A DNA stretch of 64,000 nt, taken from Certhia americana. Taxonomy: Eukaryota > Chordata > Aves > Passeriformes > Certhiidae. This document shows positions 12,083-23,300 of the stretch, one piece after another. Numbering within the stretch: position 1 is the first letter of the stretch; each line of letters starts with the position of its first letter. Where the stretch lies: assembly GCA_018697195.1 (NCBI GenBank), contig CM031858.1, positions 131,267,241 through 131,331,240 on the forward strand, given 5' to 3'. Below the pieces are notes generated by a model. That model ran no database searches. It was not told the origin of the DNA and saw nothing but the letters and a program-made list of their open reading frames with translations. The translations under genes were made by a program, and so were the position numbers.

Positions 12083-12317
12083 CGTCCACTGTAGCTAAAT
12101 GATGCTTTCAAATTTATTAGGCTTTTTCTTTTTTTTTTGACTGATATATTTAAAACTATAACTACATGATCACTGTCCTGTAACCTCTATCTATATACTG
12201 CAACATCCTAAAGTACTTACAGAATACTTTATTTGAGATGTTAGGGAGGCTGAATTGCACAACCAGTTGCAACAACAGTTAACATTTTATGAAAAATTAA
12301 AATAGTCTATGATAAAG

Positions 12318-13502
12318 CATTCTTGACTAACTGATGTGCTTTTATGACAAGGTGACCCACTTAGTGGATGAGGGAAAGAAAGGCTGTGGATGTTGCCTAC
12401 CTGGACTCTAGTAAAGCCTTTGACACAATCTCCCACAGCTGTGTCAAAGCTGGAGAAGCTGGCTGCTGACGATTTGAGGTAGTGCACTGTTTGCTGGATG
12501 AAATACTGGCTCGATGTCAGGCCCAGAGAGTGGTGGTGAATGGAACTAACCCAGTTGGCAGCTGGTCACTAGTGGTGCTACTTGGGGATCAGTAGTCTAG
12601 TTCTGTTTCACATCTTTATCAATGACCTCAGCAAGGGGAACAAGTTGACCCTCAGCAAGTCTGCAGCTGACACCTAGTTGTGTGGGAGTGTTGACCTGCT
12701 GGAGAGTAAGAAGACTCTGCACAGGGATCTGGACAGGCCGGATTGATGGGCTGAGGCCAGTTTTAAGAGGTTCAATGAGACTGAGTGCTGGGTCCTGCAC
12801 TTGGGTAACAGCAACCCCATGCAGTGCCACAGGCTTAGGGCACAGTATCTGGAAAGCTTCCCAGCTGAAAAGGAGTTGTGAGTGCTAGCTGACAGCAACT
12901 GAATTAGAGCCAGTGTGTGCCCAGGTGGCCAAAATGGCCAATGGCATCCTGGCCTGTATCAGCAATAGCTTGGTCAGCAGGATCACAGAAGTGACTGTCA
13001 CCCTGCACTCAAGCACTGGTGAGCCTGTACCTCAAATCCTGTGTCCTGTTCTGGGCCTCTCAATTCAGGAAGGACATTGAGGTGCTGGAGCATTTCTAGA
13101 GAAGGGCAATGGGGCTGGTGAAGTGGCTGGAGCACAACTGCTGTGCAGAGCAGCTGAGGCAACGGGAGTGTTTAGCTTGGAAAAATATGAGTCTGAGGGG
13201 TGCCTATCGCTCTCTACAACTACCTGAAAGGAGGGTGTAGCCAGGTGAGGGGGGCGGCCTCTTTTCCTGGGAAACCAGTGACAGGGCGAGAGGACATCAC
13301 CTCAAGCTGTGTCGGGGGAGCTTCGCTTTGGACATCAGGAGGAATTTCTTCACAGAAAGGGTGGTCAGACATCAGAACGGGCTGCCCACCCTGGAGGTGT
13401 TTAAGGAAAGACTGTACATGGCACTTAGTGCTAAGGTCTATTTGACGGGGTGGTGTTCGGTCACGGGTTGGATTTGATGATTTCAGAGGTCGTTTCCAAC
13501 CC
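12318..13502 (+). mobile_element. CR1 LINE, 5'-truncated, ending at the MTDH CpG island
   Basis: The sequence follows the 3' part of CR1: remnants of the reverse-transcriptase region (frames reading K-A-F-D-T at about 12413-12427, with the catalytic-region segment decayed near 12660), then the conserved tail ending GGATTTGATGATTTCAGAGG..TTTCCAACC at about 13502. Frames are broken by stops and indels, so it is a dead copy. The octamer tail is absent, and GC-rich promoter sequence starts at once after the last CR1 base, 434 bp before the MTDH start codon. The 5' truncation is typical of target-primed reverse transcription. Confidence 0.9.
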
Positions 13503-13659
13503 GTCGGCCTCGGCCGCTCCCACCGCTCCCGCTCCGTTCGCCGCCTGCCACGTCGAGATCACTGCCTTCCCTGCCGGCACCGCCCTCGGCTGGGCCGGGC
13601 GCGCCCTGGAGGCGGAGGGGCGGGAGCAGCCGGCCCGGCTCCGGCCCGGCCCGGCGGTG

Positions 13660-13698
13660 ATGGCGGCGCGCTGCGGCGGGCGCGCGGCGGGGCGGTGA
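13660..13698 (+). other. Possible upstream ORF (12 codons) in MTDH leader
   Basis: An ATG with G at -3 and G at +4 (GTGATGG) opens a 12-codon frame ending TGA at 13696-13698. It matters only if transcription starts upstream of 13660, which sequence alone does not show. Confidence 0.3.
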
Positions 13699-13868
13699 CG
13701 TCGCGCGCGAGGCGGAGGGCGGGGAGGAGGAAGAGGAGGAGACCCGGGCGGCCCTGGGGCTGAGGCAGCCGCGTCTCACCGAGGCTCCGCTCGCGTCCCG
13801 TTCCGTCCTACCCCCCAGCCCCGGTGCCTCCGGCTCGGGCGGGCCGGCGCGGCTCTCCCGAGGCCGCG

Positions 13869-13883
13869 ATGCTCTCGGCCTGA
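13869..13883 (+). other. Possible minimal upstream ORF (M-L-S-A-stop) in MTDH leader
   Basis: The ATG at 13869 has G at -3. It is followed by three codons and TGA, ending 53 nt before the MTDH start codon. Such a short upstream frame could tune ribosome flow to the main start if it is in the mRNA, which is likely given its closeness to exon 1 coding sequence. Confidence 0.4.
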
Positions 13884-13936
13884 GCGCGCCTTCGCCGCCC
13901 CGCCCGGTTCGGGCCTCTGCGAGGCCGGGGACCGCG

Positions 13937-14341
13937 ATGGCTGCGGGAAGCTTGCAGGAGGCGGCGGCCCGGTGGGCTGAGGAGGCGGCGGCCCGGGTGC
14001 GGGACGCCTTGTCGGGCGGGCTGGGGCTGCTGCCTGCCGAACTGGGCCTCGAGCTGGGCCTCGACCCGCAGGCGCTGCCTACCTGGCTGGCCCTGGCGAT
14101 CCCGGCCGCGCTGGGGTTCGTGCTGCTGGGGCTGCTGCTGGCCGCGGCCTGCGGGGGCGGCCTCCGTAAGAAGCCGGCGCGGAGCGCGGCCGTGAGGAAG
14201 GGTGACGAGGCGGTCGGCGCGGGCCTGGCGGCCGGCGGGGGCCAGGGCAAGGCGGCGGGCCCGGGCTCCGGGCAGCTGAACCTCAAAGGCGATGAGCAGA
14301 AGAAGCGAAACAGGAAGAAGCTGCCTGAGAAAGCGGCGCGG
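13937..14341 (+). CDS. MTDH: MTDH exon 1: N-terminus, membrane segment, first basic cluster
   Basis: 135 codons from an ATG in good context (ACCGCGATGG), ending CGG with donor GTGAGA, phase 0. It holds residues 1-135: a helical Ala/Arg/Glu-rich start, the hydrophobic segment beginning T-W-L-A-L-A-I-P (about 50-71), then L-R-K-K-P-A-R, and the family signature E-Q-K-K-R-N-R-K-K-L near the end (human E-Q-K-K-K-N-R-K-K-L). It is extremely GC-rich and lies inside the CpG island. The linker between the two basic clusters is Gly/Ala-rich and differs from the human one. Confidence 0.97.
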
Positions 14342-17300
14342 GTGAGAGGGGTGTGAGGGCTGGGAGGGCAGCGGCGGTGAAAGGTGTGCTGACAGCGGCG
14401 GGACGGGGCGGGCAGTGGCACCCGGCACCCGCAGGCGAGGCGGCCGCCTCTGGCGAGCGACCCCGATCGCGGGTACGGCTCCCCAGGCCCTGTCGCCGGT
14501 GGGAAGGATCTGGGTGCCATAGAGCTCCCCCCGAGCCGCCGTGCGATATTTGCCTGTGGAAGGAAAGGATGGAGGGGTCCTGACTGCTCTGGAGCCGTCT
14601 TGTGTCGTCTGGGTTATTCGGTTGCTTTGAAAACCTAGAGGAGCAGCGCTGCCGCATTTAAACTACATGTTAATAGTCCTGGGTGGTGAGGAAAAGGTTA
14701 GCTTTTTGGAAGTATTTTATTGTAAACAAGAATTATATAAAAGCTGCTATTACTATTATTATTCACTGAATAATAGGGTTAGCAGCCAGTGGTGGAGACC
14801 TTAGCGTGACTTACAATTTCAAGCCAGGAATTTACTCTAGGCAGGTAGACTATTGGAAGCAGCATTCTAAGCCCTATAAATGCTGTGATGATTCAAACTT
14901 GAGTAAGCTTTTTGCTTTGTATTTTCAATTGCACACATTAGTGTCAATGTTGCTGTGAGCGTGCCTCAGTAGGAATGTGTCTGATTTAGTTGTTGCAGTA
15001 AGGATCATCTCCTTTAATAAGGAAATCTGTGTCTTAGCAGCCCCTTAAAAAGAGATCATTCCTGTAATTTATATTTTTTTAAATGCTCATTATATGTTGT
15101 GGGAACTTTCCGTTTCTGATGGTATGTGTCCACTTAAGAGAAAATTAGTAGAATTCAGAAATGGTCAAGTGTCCTTTTAAAGCTTAGAGTTGTCACAGTT
15201 TTGGGACTTGAAGGGATTGCTTCTATAGCTTTTATATTGTTAGGATGTTTGTAATCCTATTTATGTCCAAATGGATTATAGGAATGAAAGTGTAACAGAT
15301 GTCCCTTGCCTTTTACAACTGTGTCGTGTAATTATACCTTGCTCTATAAAATCAGAATTGTTTCCCTAATGATGAGAGAAAGGAGAGAACACTGGGTTTG
15401 TATCTTCATTTGAGTCTATGGCAGCGTTAAGATTTGAGAAGTTTGGGAAACTTTTTAATGAGAACGTAAGGCTAGAATATTTTCAACAGGGTAAAAAAAG
15501 TCTGTATGTGCCACCAAACTATCTTTGAACGTTGAACTACTGAAGCTGTTTCTGGAAGTTGCAAGAGACTGAATGCTGAGCACCAAGAAGAGGAAACATG
15601 ATTCAGAATCCTTCCAGTGTAGCTAGCTTCTCCATTTTGGAGAAGTCACGCTAAAGATGTAATTTTTTTGTCATCTTGAGAAGCAGATGTTAAAAAAATA
15701 CATTGTGCTTTCTTGACAACAAAGACTAATCCTAGAAATGAAATCAATTTTGCTTGATTTATTTAGTTGAAACTCCAGTATGAAAACAAATCATCAACTC
15801 TTGCAAGTCATTGCCTAAGACATTAAAAAATGCCTCCACAGAAGATAGAGTGAATTGGTAGATATCTCTGTTGATTTGACAATGCTTTGTAGTTTAGGGC
15901 TTCATAAAAGCAAACTTTAGTAATTTTAGTAACTAACTGACATTTTTGGTGAATATAAATAATTGTACTCTGTTGAGCTTGGTTTATATAGGCATAGAAT
16001 AAAGTTAAGGCAATGTAAGAGCAAATCTATTTGTAATCAGAAGAACAAAATAATTTTTAAGGTGTCATTCTGTATCGTTAAGATTTTAAGAGTTATTTTT
16101 ATCGTACTTTGTATTCATTATTTCCATGGTGAGATGAAAAAAATTCCTATCTTTCTCCAAAAGGAAATGCACAAACTGAATCATTAACTGTAGTGCAAAT
16201 AAGTTTATGCCAGTGACAAAGTTTAATAGGCCTGCCTTGTGCTCATTTTCCAAGATAAGTTTAGAGAGACCAATATTAGCATGTCCCAGTGTTTTCTGAC
16301 TTTCATGTGAAAAATTCTCAAAATAACATTAGAAACCTAAAGATGCAGCAAAAATTCTTACTGATTGCTGCCTGGTCGTTTTCATGGCGTGGTTTGTGTG
16401 CTGCGATGCTAATACTGAGGGCTGGGACGGGAAAGGAGTAAGCCTATTACCAGTAGATTTACTACAGGGCTTGCTATGCCAGCGTCTGGATTTCCATTGC
16501 AGGTGTTTCAGAAAGCTTAGAGCAACTGCTCTGTGTCTAAGAACACACTATGGATGTCTCATTAAAAGCTGTAGGGTTACTTTAATACAGAATTACTGAG
16601 CTCACTGTATGGCAGGTGATGTGTAACACTCATCAGTCAGGATCAGAAATGTTCTTCATTGTAATTTTCCTAAGGAAGATTATTAATTGCTTTTTTCCCT
16701 TGCACGTGGCTTTATTCAGTACCTGTATAAGTAGGGTACAACTTACCTCATGTTCTTAGTAAAATAGGTTTCTTTGAGTAGCACTGCACTGACTGAATAC
16801 ATTAGTACCTATGAGATTCTGTTTATTTACTTGCTGTGAACAGACTGAATTAAAAAAATGGAGCTGAAACTCTTTAGCATTCAATAGCATTAAAGTCTAC
16901 AGAGCCACTTCTAGCTTTCTCAGGCTGCTTGGAGCAAGGTATCATGGTGTCTTTTGTTGGATTCTGTGCAGTAAACCTGCAGCTGCTTATTTCTTTTTTC
17001 ATTTTTTTTTTAACTCCTGGAAGAGGCAGAGCTCTTTGGCTCCATTAAGATTTTTTTTTCTGCCCGTAAAACTTGGTATTTGATTTTGATTCCTTCCCCT
17101 TCTGAATAATTACTGTGCCTCTCTCTCCTGCTTCAGCAGAAAAAGGTGAAGCTGTTCTTATGTGGTTTCTGTGCAATCTGCCAAACACCACAGAAACCTG
17201 AGAGTAGCCATCTTCTGTGCTCTGCTACCACTTTAGGAAGCCATTCACTTCATCTATTTGTAGATGTGGAAAATACCAAATTGACTGTATACTTCCTAGT

Positions 17301-20300
17301 GTTTGTCATGTACCTGGAGAATAAATGCTACACACTCTAGTAAAAGTATTTATATTCATTTGAGGAAGTTTCATATTTGGTCTGCTTGGAAGAACTTTCT
17401 GGGCCTGTGGCTGTTTAGTGCTTATTTTCACTTAAATTGTGTAAAGACTTTATACTTCCAGCTGATACTCGTGTTGGTTTGTGTATATGTTAGTGGTCAA
17501 ATGGCAAAAGCAGGGCTGTAGGATTCTTCAGGCCTCAGGGACAAAAATTGCTTAGTTTCTTTCAAAAAGTAGCTTACGGAAAACGTCGGCAAACAGATTA
17601 TTTCATTGGGCAAAGATATTCTATGCAGAGGTATCTTTATAAAAATGAGTAACTGAGAACTTTGGCTCTACAGCATTGTACGATTGAGGTGATAGCAATT
17701 TCATTAATGCTGTTTGAAGTGTGAAACTGAGTTAGCCTTTGCACTACCATGTTTAAAGAGTAATTATTGTTTTGACAGTCTAAGCAAAACCTTTTCTACA
17801 TTTGGTATATCTTAACATCCTCATATAAACGTGTGTGGAAAAAGGTTTATTTAAGTGTTGGAATTTTAAGGTCTTGAGGCAAGAAAAGCTTTCAGTAATC
17901 AGTACTGTTACTGGCAGCATTACTTCTGCTTTGTTGTGTCATGCCTGACAGCTTTAAGATGAGGGTAAAAAAGATGGCAAATAATAAATTGCGCAATTTT
18001 GAATTAATTAATTTTGTCAGTGGATGTTTACTATATTACCCATAAAGTTTTAAACTTTGGGTTGTGGTTGTCTTTTTAAAATGAAACATTTCTGAATACT
18101 GTAGAAAAACTTTTTTCTTTCCTGCTTCTGTAGCTTTCTTCGGTATATCCAAAAATGGTCACATGGATTTTGGTTAAAATTCTGTGATTCATCTGTGGGC
18201 AGAAAATAAACGTGGAAAGCTTACACTGAAAAGGAGGGTATTACAATTAAGGGATGTATTTCTCCCTGAATGTATCAAAGTGCAAGTTTTCAAACATATT
18301 TCTAAAGGTTATTGTTTACATGATCAGATGACCAGATAGCATTTTGAACAGTCATGTGAATGAATTTTTCCAGAGGGTTTTTAATGGATATGAATTAGGT
18401 TATTAGTTCAGAGAAGCAACTGAAGGTTGGTTTTTTGGTTTTTTTTAATTAAAGATTAAAACTTCTATTTATTGAATAGTTGGGAGGGATTAAGAAAGTA
18501 GTTTTCAATTTAAGGTATATATGTAATAGCTTAGAAGCAAAGAAAGGCACAGAATTTGGAAAGTTAGTTGGCTGTAAACTTTTTTGATACATATCCAGTG
18601 TTAGCTGCATCAAATATGTTATCAAACTTTACTGCTAAACAGGCTCTGGAGAAAATAGAGAGGCACAAGAACGGAGTTTTAGCAATGAGTTATTTTCAAG
18701 ATTAAATATCAGTTCTTTGGTATCCCTGTGGAAGATACCTATACCAATGAGGTGGACTTAGTTGAGAAGAACCTTTAGAGAGAGTTCCTAGACACAGACT
18801 TGTAAAATAGACTTCATTTTCAGAGTGCTGAGGGAAATGTACCGCATATTAGGTATGAGAACTCTAGTTTAAAGCTGGGTGTTGCAGGAGAAGAGGGGTT
18901 AGGTGACCTGATCTTTCAATTTCTATTTATAATTACTTTGAAGAAGTTGGCACGCTTGCTAACTGCAGTAAGCAATACTATGTTATGCACTGGTAAAATC
19001 TTGCCGAGGGTGGTTTGTAAGCATAATGCAATGTGGCGAGACTTCAATATCTGTAACAATTAAATTGAGGATCAGATCTAATGTTTGAAGGAATAGGTCA
19101 CATTACGTTGTGATATGGCTTCTGTTTTACTTGAAAGCAATTGGTTTTGTGTGATGCAAGATTAAAATTGCTTTTGGGTCTTTAATAGCAAAAAATAACT
19201 AAAGGTAATAGAGCTTGAAATTTATTTTGCAAGAATTGCAGGAATTAAAGCAACTTTGAAGTAACTGTTTATGCATATTTAGTTTTCAGTCATTAATTTA
19301 TCCAAGTCATTCTGAACGTGAACCAGTGACATTTGTGTGGATCTGTTGATTACTATTAACAATTGTTTTTCACAGAATGAAATTAATGGCTGAGAGTAGT
19401 ATAATAAATGCATATTTTCATCTTCTCTGCAGTTAAGCAGAGTAACTTCAGTCAGCTTTTTGTTAGAAGTAAATGACTTCTAAATTATTACATTTCTGTA
19501 TGGGGAATATGTAGGCTAAGGTGTACGTCTTTGCTGTCAAAAGTGATGTAAAGACTCATTTAATGATTGTCCAGAGTTTTAATTTTATATGTTGAATAAT
19601 ACATGCTAATTTTCTTTCCTTAATTGTGTGAGGGGGAAATGGTAGACTAATGTAATCAAGTCTGTCTGAAAAGAACAATGGGATGTCGTGCTTAGTCATA
19701 CTTCATGTTTGATTTCTAATTTGTGTCCTGCTATGAAATTTAACTTGTGAAGGAAGTGAGCTGGGAGGGATATGCATAGATGGAAATTGCAGATGTTTGG
19801 TCAATGTAGAAACTACTTAGAAAAATTAGTCCTCATGCTGAACTACTACAAAGTTGTAATTGTGTTAATTTAATTAGATAATTTATGCCATGTACAACTG
19901 TAGCTGTTCTGAATCAGTTTTCAGAACAGCTACAGGTAATTTTAAAAGCTGCTAAATTTCAGAAATTTACCTTTTGTTATGAAATTCCTGTATTGAGGAA
20001 TGAGATGAAATGAGAAGACCTGTTCTTTCCTTTTTATTTCTGTGTTTGATAAATACAGAATTTCAGTAGATCCTTTGAATGCAAATCCACAATTTGGTCT
20101 GCTCTATTCAATAATCTTACAAGTATTTTTTCATCAACTGGTAATTGCATTTCAGTAATAGAGTAATTTGAGCTTTGCTTCATCTGCTTTCTCTAATTTT
20201 TTATTATTTACACTCATTGTTTACACAGCCTAATGGACGGTCTTTCCTTGATGTATCTGAAGATGAAGTAATACAAACTGTCCGTAAAGACAATGTAAAG

Positions 20301-23300
20301 CAGCCCGTGGACACAGAAAAGAAGAATGAAAAGGTTAGTTATGGATACAAAGCAGCAATGTTGAAGCTTGATGTATATTATTTCAATATCTATTAACTCT
20401 GGTTTTGGTTTGAAATCCTGTTACTTATATGAATGAAGAGGCAGATTTCTTACTGTCAGGAATACTAGGGAGTTGGAAAGAGCTAAAGTAGTATTTTCTT
20501 AACTTCTGAGACGTGCCTTATCACAGAATGTTTGTCAAGGAAACCCCACTCCCAGCCCCCCACTAAACAGCGATATCTCTGTTCATCATGTGACAGTGTT
20601 AAGCCTACAGAAATAAAGTTTGTTTCATCTTGATGGGGAAGCAACATAATGATAGTATTGTTAAGTGCCCTGTAAGTGCCCTGTAAATGGTCTACCAATT
20701 GGGGGACTATTACTAGTCAAAGGTTTAAGACCATGTGCCTGCTTTTTTTTTTTGCCAGATGTATCCATTAGTGATTAGAGTTCTTGATTTTTGATGATAA
20801 ATGTGAGCTTTGAAGTCTAGTGTGAGCTTTTCGTTATGCAAATTAAACATCTACATTAAATATCTTTTTAAACACTGATCTGCAGTGTCTGATCTTAAAG
20901 GTAATTGTATTGCTGGCAGTGTTATCTTTTAAACTGTGAGGACAGATCTTGTTTTATCGCATATGCTGTCATTTATGGGCAACGTGAATATGCTTGGACC
21001 TTTGATAATTTTTTTGCTTGGTTCTTTTGCTAACATTGTACATGAAGTTTTCCCACTGGCATTGTTTTCTGAGTTACTTTTCTTGGATAAAATGCTTTCG
21101 TTGTAACTATACTGAGGAAAAATAAAAGATTATTTGTAAACATAATCCCATAATGCATAAACGTATGCATAAACAGCCAGAAACACTTTGCTGTGAGGGT
21201 GGTGATACACTGGAACAGGTTGCCCAGAGAAGCTGTGAATGCTCTATCCCTGGAAGTGTTCAAGGCCAGGCTGGACAGGGCTTTGAGCAACCTGGTCTGG
21301 TGAAATGTGTCCCTGCCCATGGCGGGGGTTGGAAGTAGATGATCTTTCGGGTCCCTTCCAACCCAAGCCTTTTCCATGATTGTTTAGCTCATTCCACCTT
21401 TAATAAATAGACCTGACTACTCTCCAATAACTTCTTTGTGGTTAGTATTTTGGGTAAAAGACTGTATCCTTTCAGTTTGCTGGAGGGCTTTAAATATTTC
21501 TGCCATTGGTAAATTGAGTGACTTTACTATGAAACAGGTTTGCCTTAAAGTTCTGTGCTGTGTGGTGGTTCTTTCTCTTTCCCATGTTTTGCATATCAGA
21601 CTGCTGGGGTTTTTTCCCAAGAACATAGCACAATTTGAACCTGAATGAATAACTCTCTGTTTGCAGGTTTTCAAGTAGATATAGGTGTTTAAATCCTAAA
21701 CTCAACTCCACCTTAAAATTGCAAACATAGTGATCTGAATTTTAAAATGTGAAGCTGAAGCAGCAGCTCTAGGAAATGAGTACCACCAAATGGATGTGGA
21801 TGATTATTCAGATTGTGTTTTCATATCACTTTGGGGGGACCCTTGGCAAGACATTATTGGGTCAGGAGTGAATTGTTACCCTTCACTTAAAAGCAGGCTT
21901 AAGAACTTCCTCTGAACTACAGGTAACTGTATAGGCTTCTAATTATTTGGTAAGACTTCTCAGGGCATGCTATGTAACATTCATAGCATCATGAAACTGC
22001 TGAGGTTGTAAGGGGTCCTGTGTAAGTGTCTTCATGTGCCATCTTTGGGATGGATGGTATAAGGCAATGGTTGTGATTGAAGTTGTATGTGCATGTGTGT
22101 ACATATGTGAATACTTACATCTATGGTCTGAAGGGCATGGTTATATTTTTGTGCTTCAATACATGCTTTCAGTGAAAATCACACATCCTTTGTGTTTCTA
22201 TATTTCTCGGCCGCTTCCGGATTGTGGATTTCATGCATGTTTTTCTGCTTTGTGGGAGAGGAAGCTTTGGGTAATGTCTGGACTCTGGCTGTTCACAAGG
22301 TTTATGGTGCTGCAGATAGTGACTTGCCACAGTACGGGGGTTTTTTTAGTGTTTAGTGTAAGGGACTGTTGCCTAAGAAGTGACTCTGTGGCTGAGACTG
22401 GGGGAAGTTAAAATGTCATCACCCATTCTGCTTGCAGGCACATAACTGCTTCATCTTGAATATTAGAAATAATTGCTCAGATAGGGATCAAGAAGAAAGG
22501 TTTATTTTTCTGTTGTTCTTGCATGGGGCACAATGCATCTTAAAGACTTAAAAAATTTTGGCAGGTCTGCAGTATTCCTCATGTGCTCTTTGGCTGTTGA
22601 CAGAGCCAACACCGGCATCTTTGTGTATTGCAGAAGGTGACACTCTGAATGCATAGACTTCTGCAAAATGACTGGCTGGCTTGCTCTGGCTTTAGCATCT
22701 CTTGCTATTCCTGTCAGTTCGGTACTGAGATAGCAACTGATACAGTACAAAGTTTAGCAGGTGGTGGGTTAATTGGGTAAAACATGATTCTGGTTTTTCA
22801 GAATAGGGTAACACAGTTTAGGAAAGTAAACACATTTTCTGATCTGCATTCTCGATCTTTTTAAAAACAGTGTTTGTTAATCACAAACTTCTTTTTCATC
22901 TGTTAAACTTAGATGTTTTCCTAAAAAAGTGTAAAATTTGATGGCAATACTTCCATAGGAACTAGTTATTTAAGGAAACTAAAGTTACAATTTGGAAGAG
23001 GAATCATCTTGAACTGTTGGCTGGGAGACTTCTGTAGTAATTTCAGGTGTTCTGAAACTGGGTAGTTAGAGTTGTAGATGGAAACTTTAGGATCTCAAGT
23101 TCCAGTCTCTGTGTAGCTGCAAATGGGAGACAAAGGTACAAACTTAAAAATCTTCCTCTGCTCAAGCTTGAAGAGGCAATTTATAACTAATTTTAATGTT
23201 AATTTTCACTTTCCTTTTTAATTCGTTCCTTAGAAGTTGCCCTAGCAAATAATTTGACTTGTTCATATTTTTAGAAGTAATTCTTCTCAGGCTGCTTTTG

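Larger units (their letters stand above)
10721..12317. other. Intergenic DNA with CpG-bearing patch and microsatellite
   Basis: Mostly AT-rich with no gene recognised. A CpG-bearing patch at about 11664-11915 includes the exon-like segment listed separately. It is followed by a GATA microsatellite, a 10-N assembly gap and a 7-bp repeat. Confidence 0.6.
13503..13936 (+). promoter_or_regulatory. MTDH: MTDH promoter and 5' UTR in a CpG island
   Basis: Very GC- and CpG-rich DNA starts at the CR1 end and continues through exon 1 to about 14480. There is no TATA box. Several GC-box (GGGCGG-like) motifs occur, for example near 13617-13626 and 13688-13695. A CRE-like TGACGTCG sits at 13696-13703. 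This is the usual architecture of a broad housekeeping-type promoter. The transcription start is not fixed by sequence; it probably lies between about 13650 and 13870. Two short upstream reading frames may fall in the leader. Confidence 0.8.

Noticed and set aside
13483..14520. Long minus-strand open frame (345 codons) over MTDH exon 1
   Set aside because: It lies in the CpG island antisense to MTDH exon 1, where GC richness removes stop codons. The product is Pro/Ser/Arg/Ala low complexity with no domain.
22034..22411. 125-codon + frame in MTDH intron 2
   Set aside because: Intronic, no domain, no splice support, and a length expected by chance.
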